From Solihabitans fulvus (GTDB lineage: Bacteria > Actinomycetota > Actinomycetes > Mycobacteriales > Pseudonocardiaceae), in NCBI RefSeq assembly GCF_008386585.1, contig NZ_VUOB01000041.1, positions 275,299-339,298 on the forward strand: 64,000 bases of DNA, written 5' to 3'. The notes below the pieces were generated by a model. The model ran no database searches. It saw nothing but the letters and a program-made list of their open reading frames with translations, and was not told where the DNA came from. Position numbers and translations under genes: made by a program. Below are positions 39,522 through 49,170 of the stretch, piece by piece (position 1 is the first letter of the stretch; each line of letters begins with the position of its first letter).

Positions 39522-42329
39522 GTGACGGACGACGTCGAGGATCCGTTGTGCTTCGCGGTTCTCGGGCTGCTGCGCGCCTCGCGCGCCGGCCTGGTGATCG
39601 AGCTTGGCGCGGCGAAGCCGCGCGCCGTGCTCGCCGTGCTGCTGCTCGGCCGCAACACGGTCGTCAGCAGGGACCAGATCATCGCGGCCGTCTGGGGCGA
39701 CGCCCCGCCGAGCAGCGCGGTGAACCTCGTGCAGACCTACGTCGCGGGGCTGCGGCGGGTCCTCGAGCCGAGCAGGGCGCGCCGGGCCAGGTCCGACCTG
39801 CTCACCTCGGTCGGCGACGGCTACCTGCTGCGAGTCGAGCCGGGCGCGCTCGACCTTGACCGGTTCGAGGAGCGGGTGGCGCTGGCGGCCCGGCTGCGCG
39901 CCGACGGCGACCCTGCCGGCGCGGCCCGCGAGCTGGACGCCGTGCTCGGCCTGTGGCTTGGCGAACCGCTCGGCGGGGTGCCCGGCCTGTTCGCCGAGGT
40001 CGAGCGCGGTCGGCTGGTCGAGCGGCGGCTTGCCGTGGTCGAGGAGCGCGCCGAACTGGGGCTGGCCACGGGCACCGGCACCGCGCTCGTCGGCGAGCTG
40101 TCCTGGCTGGTCGGCGAGCACCCGCTGCGCGAGCGCATGCACGCCCTGCTGATGCGGGCGCTGTGCCAGGCTGGGCGGCCCGCTGAGGCGCTGGCCGCCT
40201 ACCAACGGGCCCGCCGCGTGCTGGTCGACGAGCTTGGTGTCGAACCGGGGCCGGAGCTACGGCGGCTGCACCAGGCCGTGCTTGCCGGGGCCGAGCTGGA
40301 GCCCGAGCGCCCCGCCGTCGCAGTGGCGGCCCCCGCGCGCACGGTGCCGGCCCAGCTGCCGAGGGAGCCGTCCGCGTTCCTTGGGCGGGAGGCCGAGCTG
40401 GCTCGGCTGGACGGCCTGCTCGCCGCGCGGGCCGCCGCCGGGCTGCTGCTGCTGGTGACCGGCACGGCCGGCGTCGGCAAGACCGCGCTCGCCGTGCACT
40501 GGGCGCACCGCGTCAGGGCCGAGTTCCCCGACGGCCAGCTCTACGTCGACCTGCACGGCTACGACCCGGCCCAGGAGCCGCTGGATCCCGGCGAGGTGCT
40601 GTCCCGGTTCCTGCGGTCGCTCGGTGTGCCGCCCGCGCAGCTGCCCGACGGGCTGGAGGAGCGGGCGGCGCTGTTCCGTACGGTCGTCGCCGACCGGCGG
40701 ATGATCGTGGTGCTCGACAACGTTCGGGACACCGCCGGGGTGCTGCCGCTGCTGCCGGGGTCGCGGTCGTGCGTGCTGGTGACCAGCCGGCGCCGGTTGG
40801 TCAGCCTGGTCGCGCACGCCGACGCCCGGCTGGTCGAGCTGGACCTGCTGACCGTGGACACGGCCGTCGAGGTGCTCGGTCGGATCGCGGGCGAGCGCGG
40901 CGCGGCCGAGCTGCCGGCGTTGCGGCGGCTGGCCGAGCTGTGCGACCGGCTGCCGTTGGCGTTGCGGATCGCGGCGGCCCGGCTGGCCGTGGAGCCGACG
41001 CTGCTGGTCGCCGAGCTGGTGGCCGAGCTGGACGACGAACACGGCAGGCTGAGCGCGCTCGGCCTCGAGGACGGGGACAGCTCGGTGCGGGCGGCCTTCG
41101 ACGCCTCGCGCCGCGCGCTCGATCCCGTTGCGGCGCGGCTGATCGCGCTGCTCGGCCTGCATCCCGGCCCGGACGTCACGGTGTGGCTGGTCGCCGCGCT
41201 GCTGCGCGAACCGCTGGTCCCGGCGCAGCGGGCCGTCGACGCGCTCTGCGCGGCGAACCTGCTGTCGGTCGGCGAGCCGGGCAGGTACCTCGCGCACGAC
41301 CTGGTTCGGGCCTACAGCAGGGCGTTGGCCGACGAGCTGCCCGAGCCGGATCGGCGGGCCGCGACCGGGCGGCTGCTCGACTTCTACCTGCATTGCGCGG
41401 ACCTAGCGGACGACCTGCTGCCGATCGGCCGGGGCGCGGTGCGGATCGCGCCGGAGTGCCCGCCCGCCGAGGTGCCGGCGATGGCTGGCTCGGCCGAGGC
41501 GATGGCCTGGCTCGACGCCGAACGCGCGAACCTGTTGGCAGCGGCGGAACTCGCGGCCGGGTCGGGGTGGCTGACGCACGCGTGGCAGCTGCCGTACACG
41601 CTGTCCCGGTTCTTCTGGCTGCGCACCGACCGGGAGACCTGGCTCGGCACGCACGAGGTCGCGCTGCGCGCCGCGCTCGAACTCGGCGATCCGGACGCGC
41701 AGTTCGTCACGCTGTTCAACCTCGGCGTGGTGCTGCTCCAGTTCCGCCGGTTCGACGAGGCGTTGGCGCGGCAGCGGGAGGCGCTGGCGGTCGCGCGGTC
41801 CCTCGGCGACGCGGACCGGCAGGCGCGGGCGTTGACGGCCATCGCCAACACGCTCCAGGACGTGGGGCGGGTGGCGGAGTCCGAGGCGTACTACCGGGAG
41901 GCGATGGAGGCCAGCAGGGTCGGGGGTTCGCGCTGGAGCGAGGCGAACGCGCACCACAACCTTGGGCTGTTGTATCTGGCGCTGCGCCGGCACGCGGATG
42001 CCGTGCCGTGGCTGCGGACGGCGTTGCGGATGTACCACGAGGTGGCCGAGCTGTGCGGGGAGTCGGCCGCCCGCACGGATCTGGCCGAGGCGCTGCTCGA
42101 GTTGGGGGAGCACGATCTGGCGTTGGACAGCGCGCGGGACGCGTTGGTGAACGCCAGCCAGGCGGCCAGCCCGTACCACGAGGCACTGGCGCACGACCGG
42201 ATCGCGAGCGTGCTGCACCGACGTGGGGCGGCCGGGGCTGGTGCGCACTGGCAGCGGGCCTTGGTGTTGCTGACCGAGCTGGACGCGCCGGAGGCGGAGC
42301 GGGTGCGGGCCAGCCTTGCCGAGTCGTGA
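39522..42329 (+). CDS. SARP/AfsR-type regulator with NB-ARC and TPR domains
   Basis: 935-residue transcriptional activator. Order: a winged-helix OmpR-like DNA-binding domain (about 8-105, LLLGRNTVVSRDQIIAAVWGD); the bacterial transcriptional activation domain (about 110-255, ending ELGVEPGPELRRLHQ); an NB-ARC STAND ATPase with Walker A GTAGVGKT at 314-321 and Walker B MIVVLDN; and TPR repeats (about 720-930). Such proteins typically activate secondary-metabolite clusters. The start is GTG at 39522 with AAGGA about eight bases upstream. No biosynthetic cluster is visible nearby. The direct repeats upstream suggest autoregulation. Confidence 0.92.
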   Translation: MTDDVEDPLCFAVLGLLRASRAGLVIELGAAKPRAVLAVLLLGRNTVVSRDQIIAAVWGDAPPSSAVNLVQTYVAGLRRVLEPSRARRARSDLLTSVGDGYLLRVEPGALDLDRFEERVALAARLRADGDPAGAARELDAVLGLWLGEPLGGVPGLFAEVERGRLVERRLAVVEERAELGLATGTGTALVGELSWLVGEHPLRERMHALLMRALCQAGRPAEALAAYQRARRVLVDELGVEPGPELRRLHQAVLAGAELEPERPAVAVAAPARTVPAQLPREPSAFLGREAELARLDGLLAARAAAGLLLLVTGTAGVGKTALAVHWAHRVRAEFPDGQLYVDLHGYDPAQEPLDPGEVLSRFLRSLGVPPAQLPDGLEERAALFRTVVADRRMIVVLDNVRDTAGVLPLLPGSRSCVLVTSRRRLVSLVAHADARLVELDLLTVDTAVEVLGRIAGERGAAELPALRRLAELCDRLPLALRIAAARLAVEPTLLVAELVAELDDEHGRLSALGLEDGDSSVRAAFDASRRALDPVAARLIALLGLHPGPDVTVWLVAALLREPLVPAQRAVDALCAANLLSVGEPGRYLAHDLVRAYSRALADELPEPDRRAATGRLLDFYLHCADLADDLLPIGRGAVRIAPECPPAEVPAMAGSAEAMAWLDAERANLLAAAELAAGSGWLTHAWQLPYTLSRFFWLRTDRETWLGTHEVALRAALELGDPDAQFVTLFNLGVVLLQFRRFDEALARQREALAVARSLGDADRQARALTAIANTLQDVGRVAESEAYYREAMEASRVGGSRWSEANAHHNLGLLYLALRRHADAVPWLRTALRMYHEVAELCGESAARTDLAEALLELGEHDLALDSARDALVNASQAASPYHEALAHDRIASVLHRRGAAGAGAHWQRALVLLTELDAPEAERVRASLAES

Positions 42330-42396
42330 GTCCCCGCCGAGTCGTGAGCGGAAACCCTTGTGGTGAATGGGGTCTCCGCCCACGAGCGGCGGTGGG

Positions 42397-42789
42397 TCAG
42401 GCGCGGGTGTGTTTCGGGGTGGTTTGCTCGGGCACGACGGTGGTGGTTTGTTGCGGGATGATCGGCTGCCTGGCTTCCTCCGTCTTGCGGAGCTGCTTGG
42501 CGAGCTTGTCCCGTTCGGTCGCGGCGAGGTCGGCCTCCTGGCGTGCCTCGCGGTACTGCAACCTGGCTACCCGCCTGCGCCGCTCGGTGGAGACCACCAT
42601 CCACACGCCGAGGCAGAAGACCAGCGCGGTCAGGATGCCGGCCGCGAAGACGCCCGCAGGGCGTAGCGACGCAACGTCGTGGCCGAACATGGTGACGGTG
42701 TAGTAGGGGCCGCCTGAATTGTTGTAGGCGAACAACAACGTGGTGTAGCCGGCACTGAGGACAATCAGTACGAGTCCGAGGATCAGCAT
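42397..42789 (-). CDS. LapA-like two-span membrane protein with coiled-coil tail
   Basis: 130-residue protein with two transmembrane segments (LILGLVLIVLSAGYTTLLFA and GVFAAGILTALVFCLGVWMVV) and a charged helical tail (REARQEADLAATERDKLAKQ) likely to form a coiled coil in the cytoplasm. The topology matches small LapA/DUF1049-like proteins, but the similarity is weak. The ATG at 42789 is fixed by GGAGGTGA seven bases upstream; an earlier in-frame start would add 24 non-conserved residues. Function unknown. Divergent from the chitinase gene. Confidence 0.7.
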   Translation of the reverse strand: MLILGLVLIVLSAGYTTLLFAYNNSGGPYYTVTMFGHDVASLRPAGVFAAGILTALVFCLGVWMVVSTERRRRVARLQYREARQEADLAATERDKLAKQLRKTEEARQPIIPQQTTTVVPEQTTPKHTRA

Positions 42790-42860
42790 GTCGAACTCAC
42801 CTCCTTGGCACCGAGTTCCCCACTTCGGCCGAGTCGAAACAGGCGGTGTTCGGGTGGGCA

Positions 42861-42910
42861 TGGTCCAGACCTATTGACAGAAAGGTCTGGACCTCTTTAC
42901 CTTCAGGTGA
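42861..42910 (+). promoter_or_regulatory. Chitinase promoter with two DasR-type boxes
   Basis: TGGTCCAGACCT (42861-42872) and AGGTCTGGACCT (42883-42894) bracket a consensus -35 TTGACA (42874-42879). TACCTT at 42898-42903 gives an 18-bp spacer. The boxes match the 12-bp repeats known upstream of Streptomyces chitinase genes and the palindromic dre site (core TGGTCTAGACCA) of the GlcNAc-responsive regulator DasR. This implies repression released by chitin breakdown products. Confidence 0.85.
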
Positions 42911-42988
42911 CCCGAGTGTGGTGATCCAGGCCATAGTCGGGCACACGTTCACCCTGCCCAGGCCGCCGACCTGTCCAGGAGGTAACAC

Positions 42989-45349
42989 GTGTCCAGAAGA
43001 GTGGTGCCACTGTTGGCGTTGTTCGCCACGGTGGCCGGGCTCCTGATAGCCGCCGTGCACTCACCACAGTCGCATGCGGCAGGTAACGAGGACTGTCGAC
43101 CCGACGGTCTCTACCACGCGGCCGGCGCAGATGTTCCGTACTGCTCCGTCTACGACAACACCGGCCGGGAGAACCTCGGCCCCGACCATTCCAGGCGCGT
43201 GATCGGCTACTTCTCCAGTTGGCGGACCGGCAAGGACGGCTCCCCGGCCTACCTCGCCAGCAACATTCCGTGGGACAAGGTCACCCACCTCAACTACGCG
43301 TTCGCGCACATCGACCAGCAGAACAAGGTCTCGGTCGGGCCGGACGGCGCGAACAACGCGTCAACGGGGATGGAGTGGCCGGGCGTTCCCGGTGCGGAGA
43401 TGGACCCGAGCCTGCCGTACAAGGGCCACTTCAACCTGCTGAACAAGTTCAAGAAGCAGCACCCCGCGGTCAAGACGTTGATCTCGATCGGCGGCTGGGC
43501 GGAGACCGGCGGGATCCTGAACCCGGACGGCACGCGGACGGCGACCGGCGGCTTCTACCAGCTGACGCAGAGCCAGTCGGCGATGGACACCTTCGCCGAC
43601 TCGGTCGTGCAGTTCCTGCGGACGTACGGGTTCAACGGCGCGGACATCGACTACGAGTACGCGACCTCGGCCAACTACGCCGGAAACCCCGACGACTACT
43701 CGATCTCCAACGCGCACCGGGCCGACCTGCTCAAGGGCTACGTCGCGTTGATGAAGACGTTGCGGGACAAGCTGGACGCGGCGAGCATCGCGGACGGCAA
43801 GTACTACCTGCTCAGCGCGGCCGTGTCCGCGTCGGGCTGGATCCTGCGGGGCGCGGAGACCTACCAGGTCACCCAGTACCTGGACTACGCGAACGTGATG
43901 ACCTACGACCTGCACGGGTCGTGGAACCAGTTCGTGGCGCCCAACGCGGCGCTGTACGACAACGGCGCGGACCCGGAGCTGGCGTACTGGAACGTCTACA
44001 ACACGTCGCAGTACGAGGGTGTGGGGTACCTGAACACGGACTGGGCGTACCACTACTTCCGGGGTGCGATGCAGGCCGGGCGGATCAACATCGGGTTGCC
44101 GTTCTACACGAGGGGTTGGGAGAACGTCACCGGCGGCACCAACGGGCTCGGTGGCACGTCGGCGTTGGCCGACCAGACCCAGTGTCCGCCGGGCACCGCG
44201 GGCAACGTCGGGTCGAAGGTGCCGTGTGGCGACGGCGCGATCGGCATCGACAACCTGTGGCACGACTCGACCGCGGGCGGTGCCGAGGTGCCGTCCGGCG
44301 TGAACCCCATGTGGCACGCCAAGAACCTGGAGAACGGGATCACGGGCGACTACCTGGCGTCCTACGGCCTTGACCCGAACCTGCCGAAGAACAAGCTGAC
44401 CGGGGTCTACGCGCGGCAGTACGACTCGACGTTGACGTCGCCGTGGCTGTGGAACGACACGAAGAAGGTGTTCCTGTCGACGGAGGACGAGCAGTCCGTC
44501 GCGGCGAAGACGAAGTACGTCGCGGACAAGGGCATCGGCGGCGTGATGATCTGGGAGCTTGCCGGCGACTACGCCTATGACAACGTGAAGAAGCAGTACT
44601 TCATGGGCGACACGTTGTTGACCAAGATCAATGACGGGTTGCGTGGGGCGGCGCCCTACGGGAACGCCAAGGCGAGCACGGCTGCTCCTGCCGACATGCT
44701 TGACGTGTCGGTGGATGTGTCCGGGTTTGCGTTGGGGGACAACAACTATCCGATCAACCCTAAGATGACCATCACCAACGGGTCCACGCAGGACATCCCC
44801 GGTGGAGCGAAGTTCGAGTTCGACTACGGGACCAGCGCGCCGGGGAGCATGTCCGACCAGTCCGGGTTCGGGTTGCAGGTGACGCAGAAGGGGCACAGCG
44901 GGCCCAATGCGGGAGGCCTGAAGGGTGACTTCCAGCATGTGACGGTCACGCTGCCCAGTTGGCAGACGCTGCCAAAGGGCGGGAGCGTGACGATTCAGAT
45001 CGTCTATCAGCTGCCCGTCAGCACGCCGTCCAACTATCGGATTACCTTCGGTGGCAAGACTTATGCGATCACCGGGGACTATCCGAGGGGGGCCGGTGGG
45101 GCTCCGCCCACCTCGACGACCACGCCCACGTCGACCACGGCTACGACTACGACCACGACGACGACGACCACCACCACGACGGCGCCGCCGTCCTGTGGCG
45201 CGGCGGAGTGGACCGCTACGGCCGTGTACAACGGCGGTGCCGTGGTCGCGCACAAGGGGCACACGTGGTCGGCCAAGTGGTGGACTCAGGGCGAGGAGCC
45301 CGGGACCACTGGGCAGTGGGGGGTGTGGAAGGACCTGGGTGCCTGCTGA
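42989..45349 (+). CDS. Secreted GH18 chitinase with C-terminal chitin-binding domain
   Basis: 786-residue exported endochitinase. The GTG at 42989 has AGGAGGT six bases or so upstream; the signal peptide ends near SHAAGNE. The GH18 barrel spans about 70-540, with SIGGWAE and the catalytic motif NGADIDYEY (proton donor Glu223). The first Asp of the canonical DGxDxDxE is Asn here, a tolerated variant. A ChiC-type beta domain follows (about 565-700), then a threonine-rich linker and a CBM5/12-type chitin-binding domain (AEWTATAVYNGGAVV and SAKWWTQGEEPG). The DasR-type boxes upstream agree with chitin induction. Confidence 0.95.
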   Translation: MSRRVVPLLALFATVAGLLIAAVHSPQSHAAGNEDCRPDGLYHAAGADVPYCSVYDNTGRENLGPDHSRRVIGYFSSWRTGKDGSPAYLASNIPWDKVTHLNYAFAHIDQQNKVSVGPDGANNASTGMEWPGVPGAEMDPSLPYKGHFNLLNKFKKQHPAVKTLISIGGWAETGGILNPDGTRTATGGFYQLTQSQSAMDTFADSVVQFLRTYGFNGADIDYEYATSANYAGNPDDYSISNAHRADLLKGYVALMKTLRDKLDAASIADGKYYLLSAAVSASGWILRGAETYQVTQYLDYANVMTYDLHGSWNQFVAPNAALYDNGADPELAYWNVYNTSQYEGVGYLNTDWAYHYFRGAMQAGRINIGLPFYTRGWENVTGGTNGLGGTSALADQTQCPPGTAGNVGSKVPCGDGAIGIDNLWHDSTAGGAEVPSGVNPMWHAKNLENGITGDYLASYGLDPNLPKNKLTGVYARQYDSTLTSPWLWNDTKKVFLSTEDEQSVAAKTKYVADKGIGGVMIWELAGDYAYDNVKKQYFMGDTLLTKINDGLRGAAPYGNAKASTAAPADMLDVSVDVSGFALGDNNYPINPKMTITNGSTQDIPGGAKFEFDYGTSAPGSMSDQSGFGLQVTQKGHSGPNAGGLKGDFQHVTVTLPSWQTLPKGGSVTIQIVYQLPVSTPSNYRITFGGKTYAITGDYPRGAGGAPPTSTTTPTSTTATTTTTTTTTTTTTAPPSCGAAEWTATAVYNGGAVVAHKGHTWSAKWWTQGEEPGTTGQWGVWKDLGAC

Positions 45350-45366
45350 GTTGAGGTGAGCCGGGT

Positions 45367-45417
45367 CGGGTGTGTCGGATGGGGTCTTGTGACCATCTGG
45401 CACACCCGATTCACTTT
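45367..45417 (+). terminator. Intrinsic terminator of the chitinase gene
   Basis: Outer stem CGGGTGTG (45367-45374) with CACACCCG (45401-45408), inner stem GGTC/GACC around TTGT, followed by TTCACTTTTC. 17 bases after the stop. Confidence 0.7.
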
Positions 45418-45706
45418 TCGGTCATTTCGGCTGAATGACGAGGACGGTCCCGGCTGAGGGGTGTCGTCGACCTGCGGCGTCGTGGTTGGCGGCGAAACGC
45501 CAGGTCACGTTCGTAAGGATGGGCCGGGCTCGGGTCGGGTAAGGGGTGGCGCGGGCCCTTACTCCTGCGCCGAACGGCTCAGGCGGATCAGGGGTAAGGG
45601 ATTCGCGGGCCGAGGGTGCGTGATCGTCCGATGCCGGACACCCCACCTCACGACGAATCTTCATCTTGTCCGGGACGAGCCCGGACAGATCGAAGGAGTG
45701 AGTGAC
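45418..45706. other. Intergenic region before the LuxR operon
   Basis: No gene on either strand. Two similar words lie 55 bp apart: GGGTAAGG followed by GCGGGCC near 45537 and again near 45592. They may be a regulatory repeat. The ribosome site GAAGGAG of the next small gene is at 45692-45698. Confidence 0.4.
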
Positions 45707-45877
45707 ATGGAATGGACGCCGGACGCCATCAAGGCCGAGGTTGACTACCGCCAGAAGGCGCTGCTGCGCGACGCGGCCGCCCACCGCCTGCACGCCAGCC
45801 GGCAGGGTGGGACGTGGTGGAGCAAGCTGCGTGACCGCTCGAGTGCAGCGCGAAACGGTCACGGCGACATCATCTGA
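45707..45877 (+). CDS. Small hypothetical protein upstream of the LuxR regulator
   Basis: 56 residues (EWTPDAIKAEVDYRQKALLR, then basic HRLHASRQGGTWWSKLRDRS). ATG at 45707 with GAAGGAG eight bases upstream. It looks like a short helical, basic protein, possibly nucleic-acid-associated; no family recognised. It lies 11 bases before the LuxR-type gene, so they are likely co-transcribed. Confidence 0.6.
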   Translation: MEWTPDAIKAEVDYRQKALLRDAAAHRLHASRQGGTWWSKLRDRSSAARNGHGDII

Positions 45878-45888
45878 GGTGTGCGAAC

Positions 45889-48800
45889 ATGCCACCCGTG
45901 GCGCGCCTAGGCTCTGGAATTCCATTGGTGGCACGTGGCCGGGAACTGCGCCGGCTACGTGCCGCCCTGGAGCAGGCGTCCGCAGGTGCCGCCGGGGCGA
46001 TTCTGCTGGCCGGTGACGCCGGCGTCGGCAAGACCAGGATGGTCGACGAGCTGACGGCCATGGCGGTCGCAGAGGGTGCCCTGGTGCTTACCGGGCGGTG
46101 CCTTGACGCTGGTGAGACCGGCCTGCCCTACCTGCCTTTCGCCGAGGCGTTGGCGCAACTCGGCGGCGATGAGCTGGCCGCCGTGCAGGCCAGGCCCGCC
46201 CTTGGGCGCCTGTTGCCCGCGTTGGCGATGCCGGCCGATCGCAATCCCAGCCGGGACACCCCGGCCCCTCATCTGATGCTGGCCAGTCGACGTGCCGAGC
46301 AGGACGTCGGCCAGCTCCAACTCTTCGACGCGGTGCACGGGCTCCTCAGCGAGCTCGCCGGGCCCCACTGTGTGTTGTTGGTCATCGAGGACCTGCACTG
46401 GGCCGATGACTCCACCCGCTACCTGCTGTCCTTCCTCCTGGCGCGGCTGCGCTCCCAGCGACTGCTGGTGGTTGCCACCTACCGCACCGACGACCTGCAC
46501 CGCAGGCACCCGCTCCGGCCGCTGTTGACCGAACTGGTCCGGCTCGCCGCCGTCGAGCGGATCGACCTGGAACCGTTCGGGAAGGCCGACTCGCAGGCGT
46601 TCGTCGCCGCGTTGGCCGACGACCGGATGCCGCAGGACATTCGCGCCGAGGTCGCTGAGCGTTCCGAGGGCAACGCGTTCTTCGCCGAGGAGCTGCTCGC
46701 CGCCTACACGGCGTGTGATGACGGCGCGATTCCGTCCGCGCTTGCGGATCTGCTGCTCGCGCGCACCGAACGACTCAGCCCGGTCGCGCAGCGTGTGGTG
46801 CGGGTCGCGTCCGTGTGGGGACGGCGGCTGCGGCACGAGCGGTTACGCGCCGTCGCCGAGCTTGACGACACCGTTCTCGACGAGGCGCTGCGCGAGGCCG
46901 TCCAGTTGCACGTTCTCCAGGTCGAGGACGGGGCCGACGTCTATCTCTTCCGGCACGCGCTGGTGCGCGAGGCCGTCTACGGGGACCTGCTGCCGGGCGA
47001 GCGGGTGCGGCTGCACGCCTCCTACGCCAGGTATCTGGCCGGCAGGCTCGAGAGCGGGGACAGCGGGCGAGGCACCGCGGCGGCGCTGGCCCACCACAGC
47101 ATGGAGAGCAACGACCTGCCGCAGGCGCTGTCCGCCTCGGTGCGCGCGGCCGCCGAGGCCGACAAGTTGGGTGCTCCCGCGGAGTCGTTGAAGCACCTTG
47201 AGCAGGCGTTGAAGCTGTGGGACGCGGTCGCGCCAGGCAGCAGGCCCGGCGACGTGACCGAGCTGATGTTGCTGCGCAGGGCGTCCTGGAGCGCTGGCAC
47301 GGCGGGCCAGCCGGAGCGCGCCGTGGCCTACGCGCGGTCGGCGGTGGAGCTGGTCGACCCGGTGGCCGATCCGGAGCAGGCCGCCGAGCGGTGGCGGCGG
47401 CTCGCCCAGGCGCTGTCGCCGCTGGACGGGGACCTCAGTCAGGAGCTGGAGGCGGTCGACCGCGCCTGGGACCTGGTGCGGGACCGACCGGCCAGCCACG
47501 CGCGGGCGTGGGTGCTCGCGGTGCGCGCCGGCGTGCTGCGCTACGTCGGCGGCCGCCAGGACGAGGCGCGGCAGTGCGCCGAGGACGCTGTCCGCGACGC
47601 CAGGGCCGTGAACGCGGGCGGTGCCGAGGCGGACGCGCTGGCCACGCTCGGCCTGCTGGACGCGCACGCCGGTGACCTGGACCGTGCGCAGGCGCACCTG
47701 ACCCAGGCCGTCGAGCGGGCCGTGCAGGTGGATGTGCCGACCGCCGAGCTGCGCGCCCGGTACTACCTCGGGCTGGCGAAGTACGACCTTGGCGAGGTGC
47801 TCGAGTCGACCAGGGTGTTCGACGAGGGCGTGGCCAGGGCCAGGGAGTTCGGGCTCACCTGGAGTTCGTTCGGGCTGGAGCTGCGCATCCTCCAGGTGAT
47901 CAGCAAGTACGCGGCGGGGGACTGGGACGGGAGCGAGGCCGCCGGGGAGCCACCGGGGCTGCGCGTGTCCAACACGGTGGCGGCGCGGATGGCCGCCGCT
48001 GCCGTGTACGTGACGGTGGGTCGTGGGCGGTTCGCCGAGGCGGAGCGGTTGATCACCGAGCTGCGCACGGAGTGGCATCGGGACGTGCAGATCGTCCTGT
48101 TCGCCGGTGGGTGCGGGGCGGAGCTCGCCTCCTGGCGGGGCCGGCCGGCGCAGGCCGTCGAGCGGATGCAGGACGCGCTGGAGTGGTCCGGGCGGGTGGG
48201 CGGCACCTGGAGCCTGGCCGGGATTCGGCTCGTCGCGCTCGGTATTTCCGCGCACGCGGATCTGGCGGCTCGGGCGGCCACTCGGCGGGACGCCGAGACG
48301 CAGGCCGCGTCGATCGCGGAGGGGGATCGGCTCGCCGAGCATGCTCGGGCCACCGCCAAGCACGGCCGGACGTTCACCGCGCGGCTCGGGCCGGAGGGCC
48401 GGGCGTGGCTGGTGAAGGTCGAGGCCGAGGTGACCAGGCTGCACGGCGCCAGCGATCCGGAGGCGTGGCGGGAGGCCGTCGAGGCGTTCGGTTACGGCGC
48501 CGTCTACGAGCAGGCGCAGTGCCGCTGGCGGTTGGGCGAGGCGTTGCTGTCCGCCGAGCGGCGGGACGAGGCCGTCGAGCAGCTGCGGTTGGCCGACGAG
48601 GTGGCCGAGCGGCTGGGCGCGGTGCCGTTGCGCGACGCCGTTGCGGCGCTGGCCAAGCGGGCGCGGATCACGCTGCGGCCGGGCGCTGTCGAGGAGCCCG
48701 AGCAGCGGGATGTGGTGGACCTGTTCACCCCGCGCGAGCGGGGCGTGCTGCGGCTGGTCGCGTTGGGGCGCACCAACAAGCAGGTCGGCGAGGAGCTGTA

Positions 48801-48918
48801 CATCAGCGAGAAGACCGTGAGCGTGCACCTGTCGCGCATCATGGCCAAGCTGGGAGCCACTCGGCGCGCGGAGGCTGTGGCCATCGCCTACGAGCGGAAC
48901 CTGCTCGACCATCCGTGA
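45889..48918 (+). CDS. LAL-type LuxR-family ATPase regulator
   Basis: 1009-residue regulator of the large ATP-binding LuxR type. An N-terminal AAA ATPase carries Walker A GDAGVGKT (42-49) and a Walker B-like CVLLVIEDLHWAD. A long helical TPR-like middle follows, and the C-terminal GerE helix-turn-helix reads FTPRERGVLRLVALGRTNKQ then VGEELYISEKTVSVHLSRIM. ATG at 45889 with GAGGTG upstream. Relatives control sugar use or secondary metabolism. The MacB-type transporter downstream on the same strand is a possible target, but a gap of about 250 bases separates them. Confidence 0.93.
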   Translation: MPPVARLGSGIPLVARGRELRRLRAALEQASAGAAGAILLAGDAGVGKTRMVDELTAMAVAEGALVLTGRCLDAGETGLPYLPFAEALAQLGGDELAAVQARPALGRLLPALAMPADRNPSRDTPAPHLMLASRRAEQDVGQLQLFDAVHGLLSELAGPHCVLLVIEDLHWADDSTRYLLSFLLARLRSQRLLVVATYRTDDLHRRHPLRPLLTELVRLAAVERIDLEPFGKADSQAFVAALADDRMPQDIRAEVAERSEGNAFFAEELLAAYTACDDGAIPSALADLLLARTERLSPVAQRVVRVASVWGRRLRHERLRAVAELDDTVLDEALREAVQLHVLQVEDGADVYLFRHALVREAVYGDLLPGERVRLHASYARYLAGRLESGDSGRGTAAALAHHSMESNDLPQALSASVRAAAEADKLGAPAESLKHLEQALKLWDAVAPGSRPGDVTELMLLRRASWSAGTAGQPERAVAYARSAVELVDPVADPEQAAERWRRLAQALSPLDGDLSQELEAVDRAWDLVRDRPASHARAWVLAVRAGVLRYVGGRQDEARQCAEDAVRDARAVNAGGAEADALATLGLLDAHAGDLDRAQAHLTQAVERAVQVDVPTAELRARYYLGLAKYDLGEVLESTRVFDEGVARAREFGLTWSSFGLELRILQVISKYAAGDWDGSEAAGEPPGLRVSNTVAARMAAAAVYVTVGRGRFAEAERLITELRTEWHRDVQIVLFAGGCGAELASWRGRPAQAVERMQDALEWSGRVGGTWSLAGIRLVALGISAHADLAARAATRRDAETQAASIAEGDRLAEHARATAKHGRTFTARLGPEGRAWLVKVEAEVTRLHGASDPEAWREAVEAFGYGAVYEQAQCRWRLGEALLSAERRDEAVEQLRLADEVAERLGAVPLRDAVAALAKRARITLRPGAVEEPEQRDVVDLFTPRERGVLRLVALGRTNKQVGEELYISEKTVSVHLSRIMAKLGATRRAEAVAIAYERNLLDHP

Positions 48919-48947
48919 CCGGGCGACGTCGTCGTGTGCTTGCGTGA

Positions 48948-48990
48948 TGTCGTTGTGTGATCGGGCTGTGTCGTTGTGTGACCGGGTGCG
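48948..48990. repeat. Two-copy 21-bp tandem repeat
   Basis: TGTCGTTGTGTGATCGGG (48948) and TGTCGTTGTGTGACCGGG (48969) are 21 bp apart, in the 252-base gap between the LuxR-type gene and the ABC transporter. A weaker third unit may precede them. Otherwise I see nothing recognisable in that gap. Confidence 0.6.
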
Positions 48991-49170
48991 GTCGGGGCGC
49001 TGTTTTTGGAGCGTTCCGGTCGCGGCCGCTACTTCCTCGTGTGCGACTTCGGGAGCACGGCGGGTCATCCTGCGGTCTGACCGGAAACTGGCCGGCGAGT
49101 TGATGTAGGCGCGGGTGGCCGCTCCCTAGTGTCGGTTTCGCAATCGCCAGCACACGAAGTGGAGCAGAGC

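Noticed and set aside
45120..45190. Threonine-codon repeat tract in the chitinase gene, considered as a microsatellite
   Set aside because: It encodes the ordinary Thr-rich linker between catalytic and chitin-binding domains.
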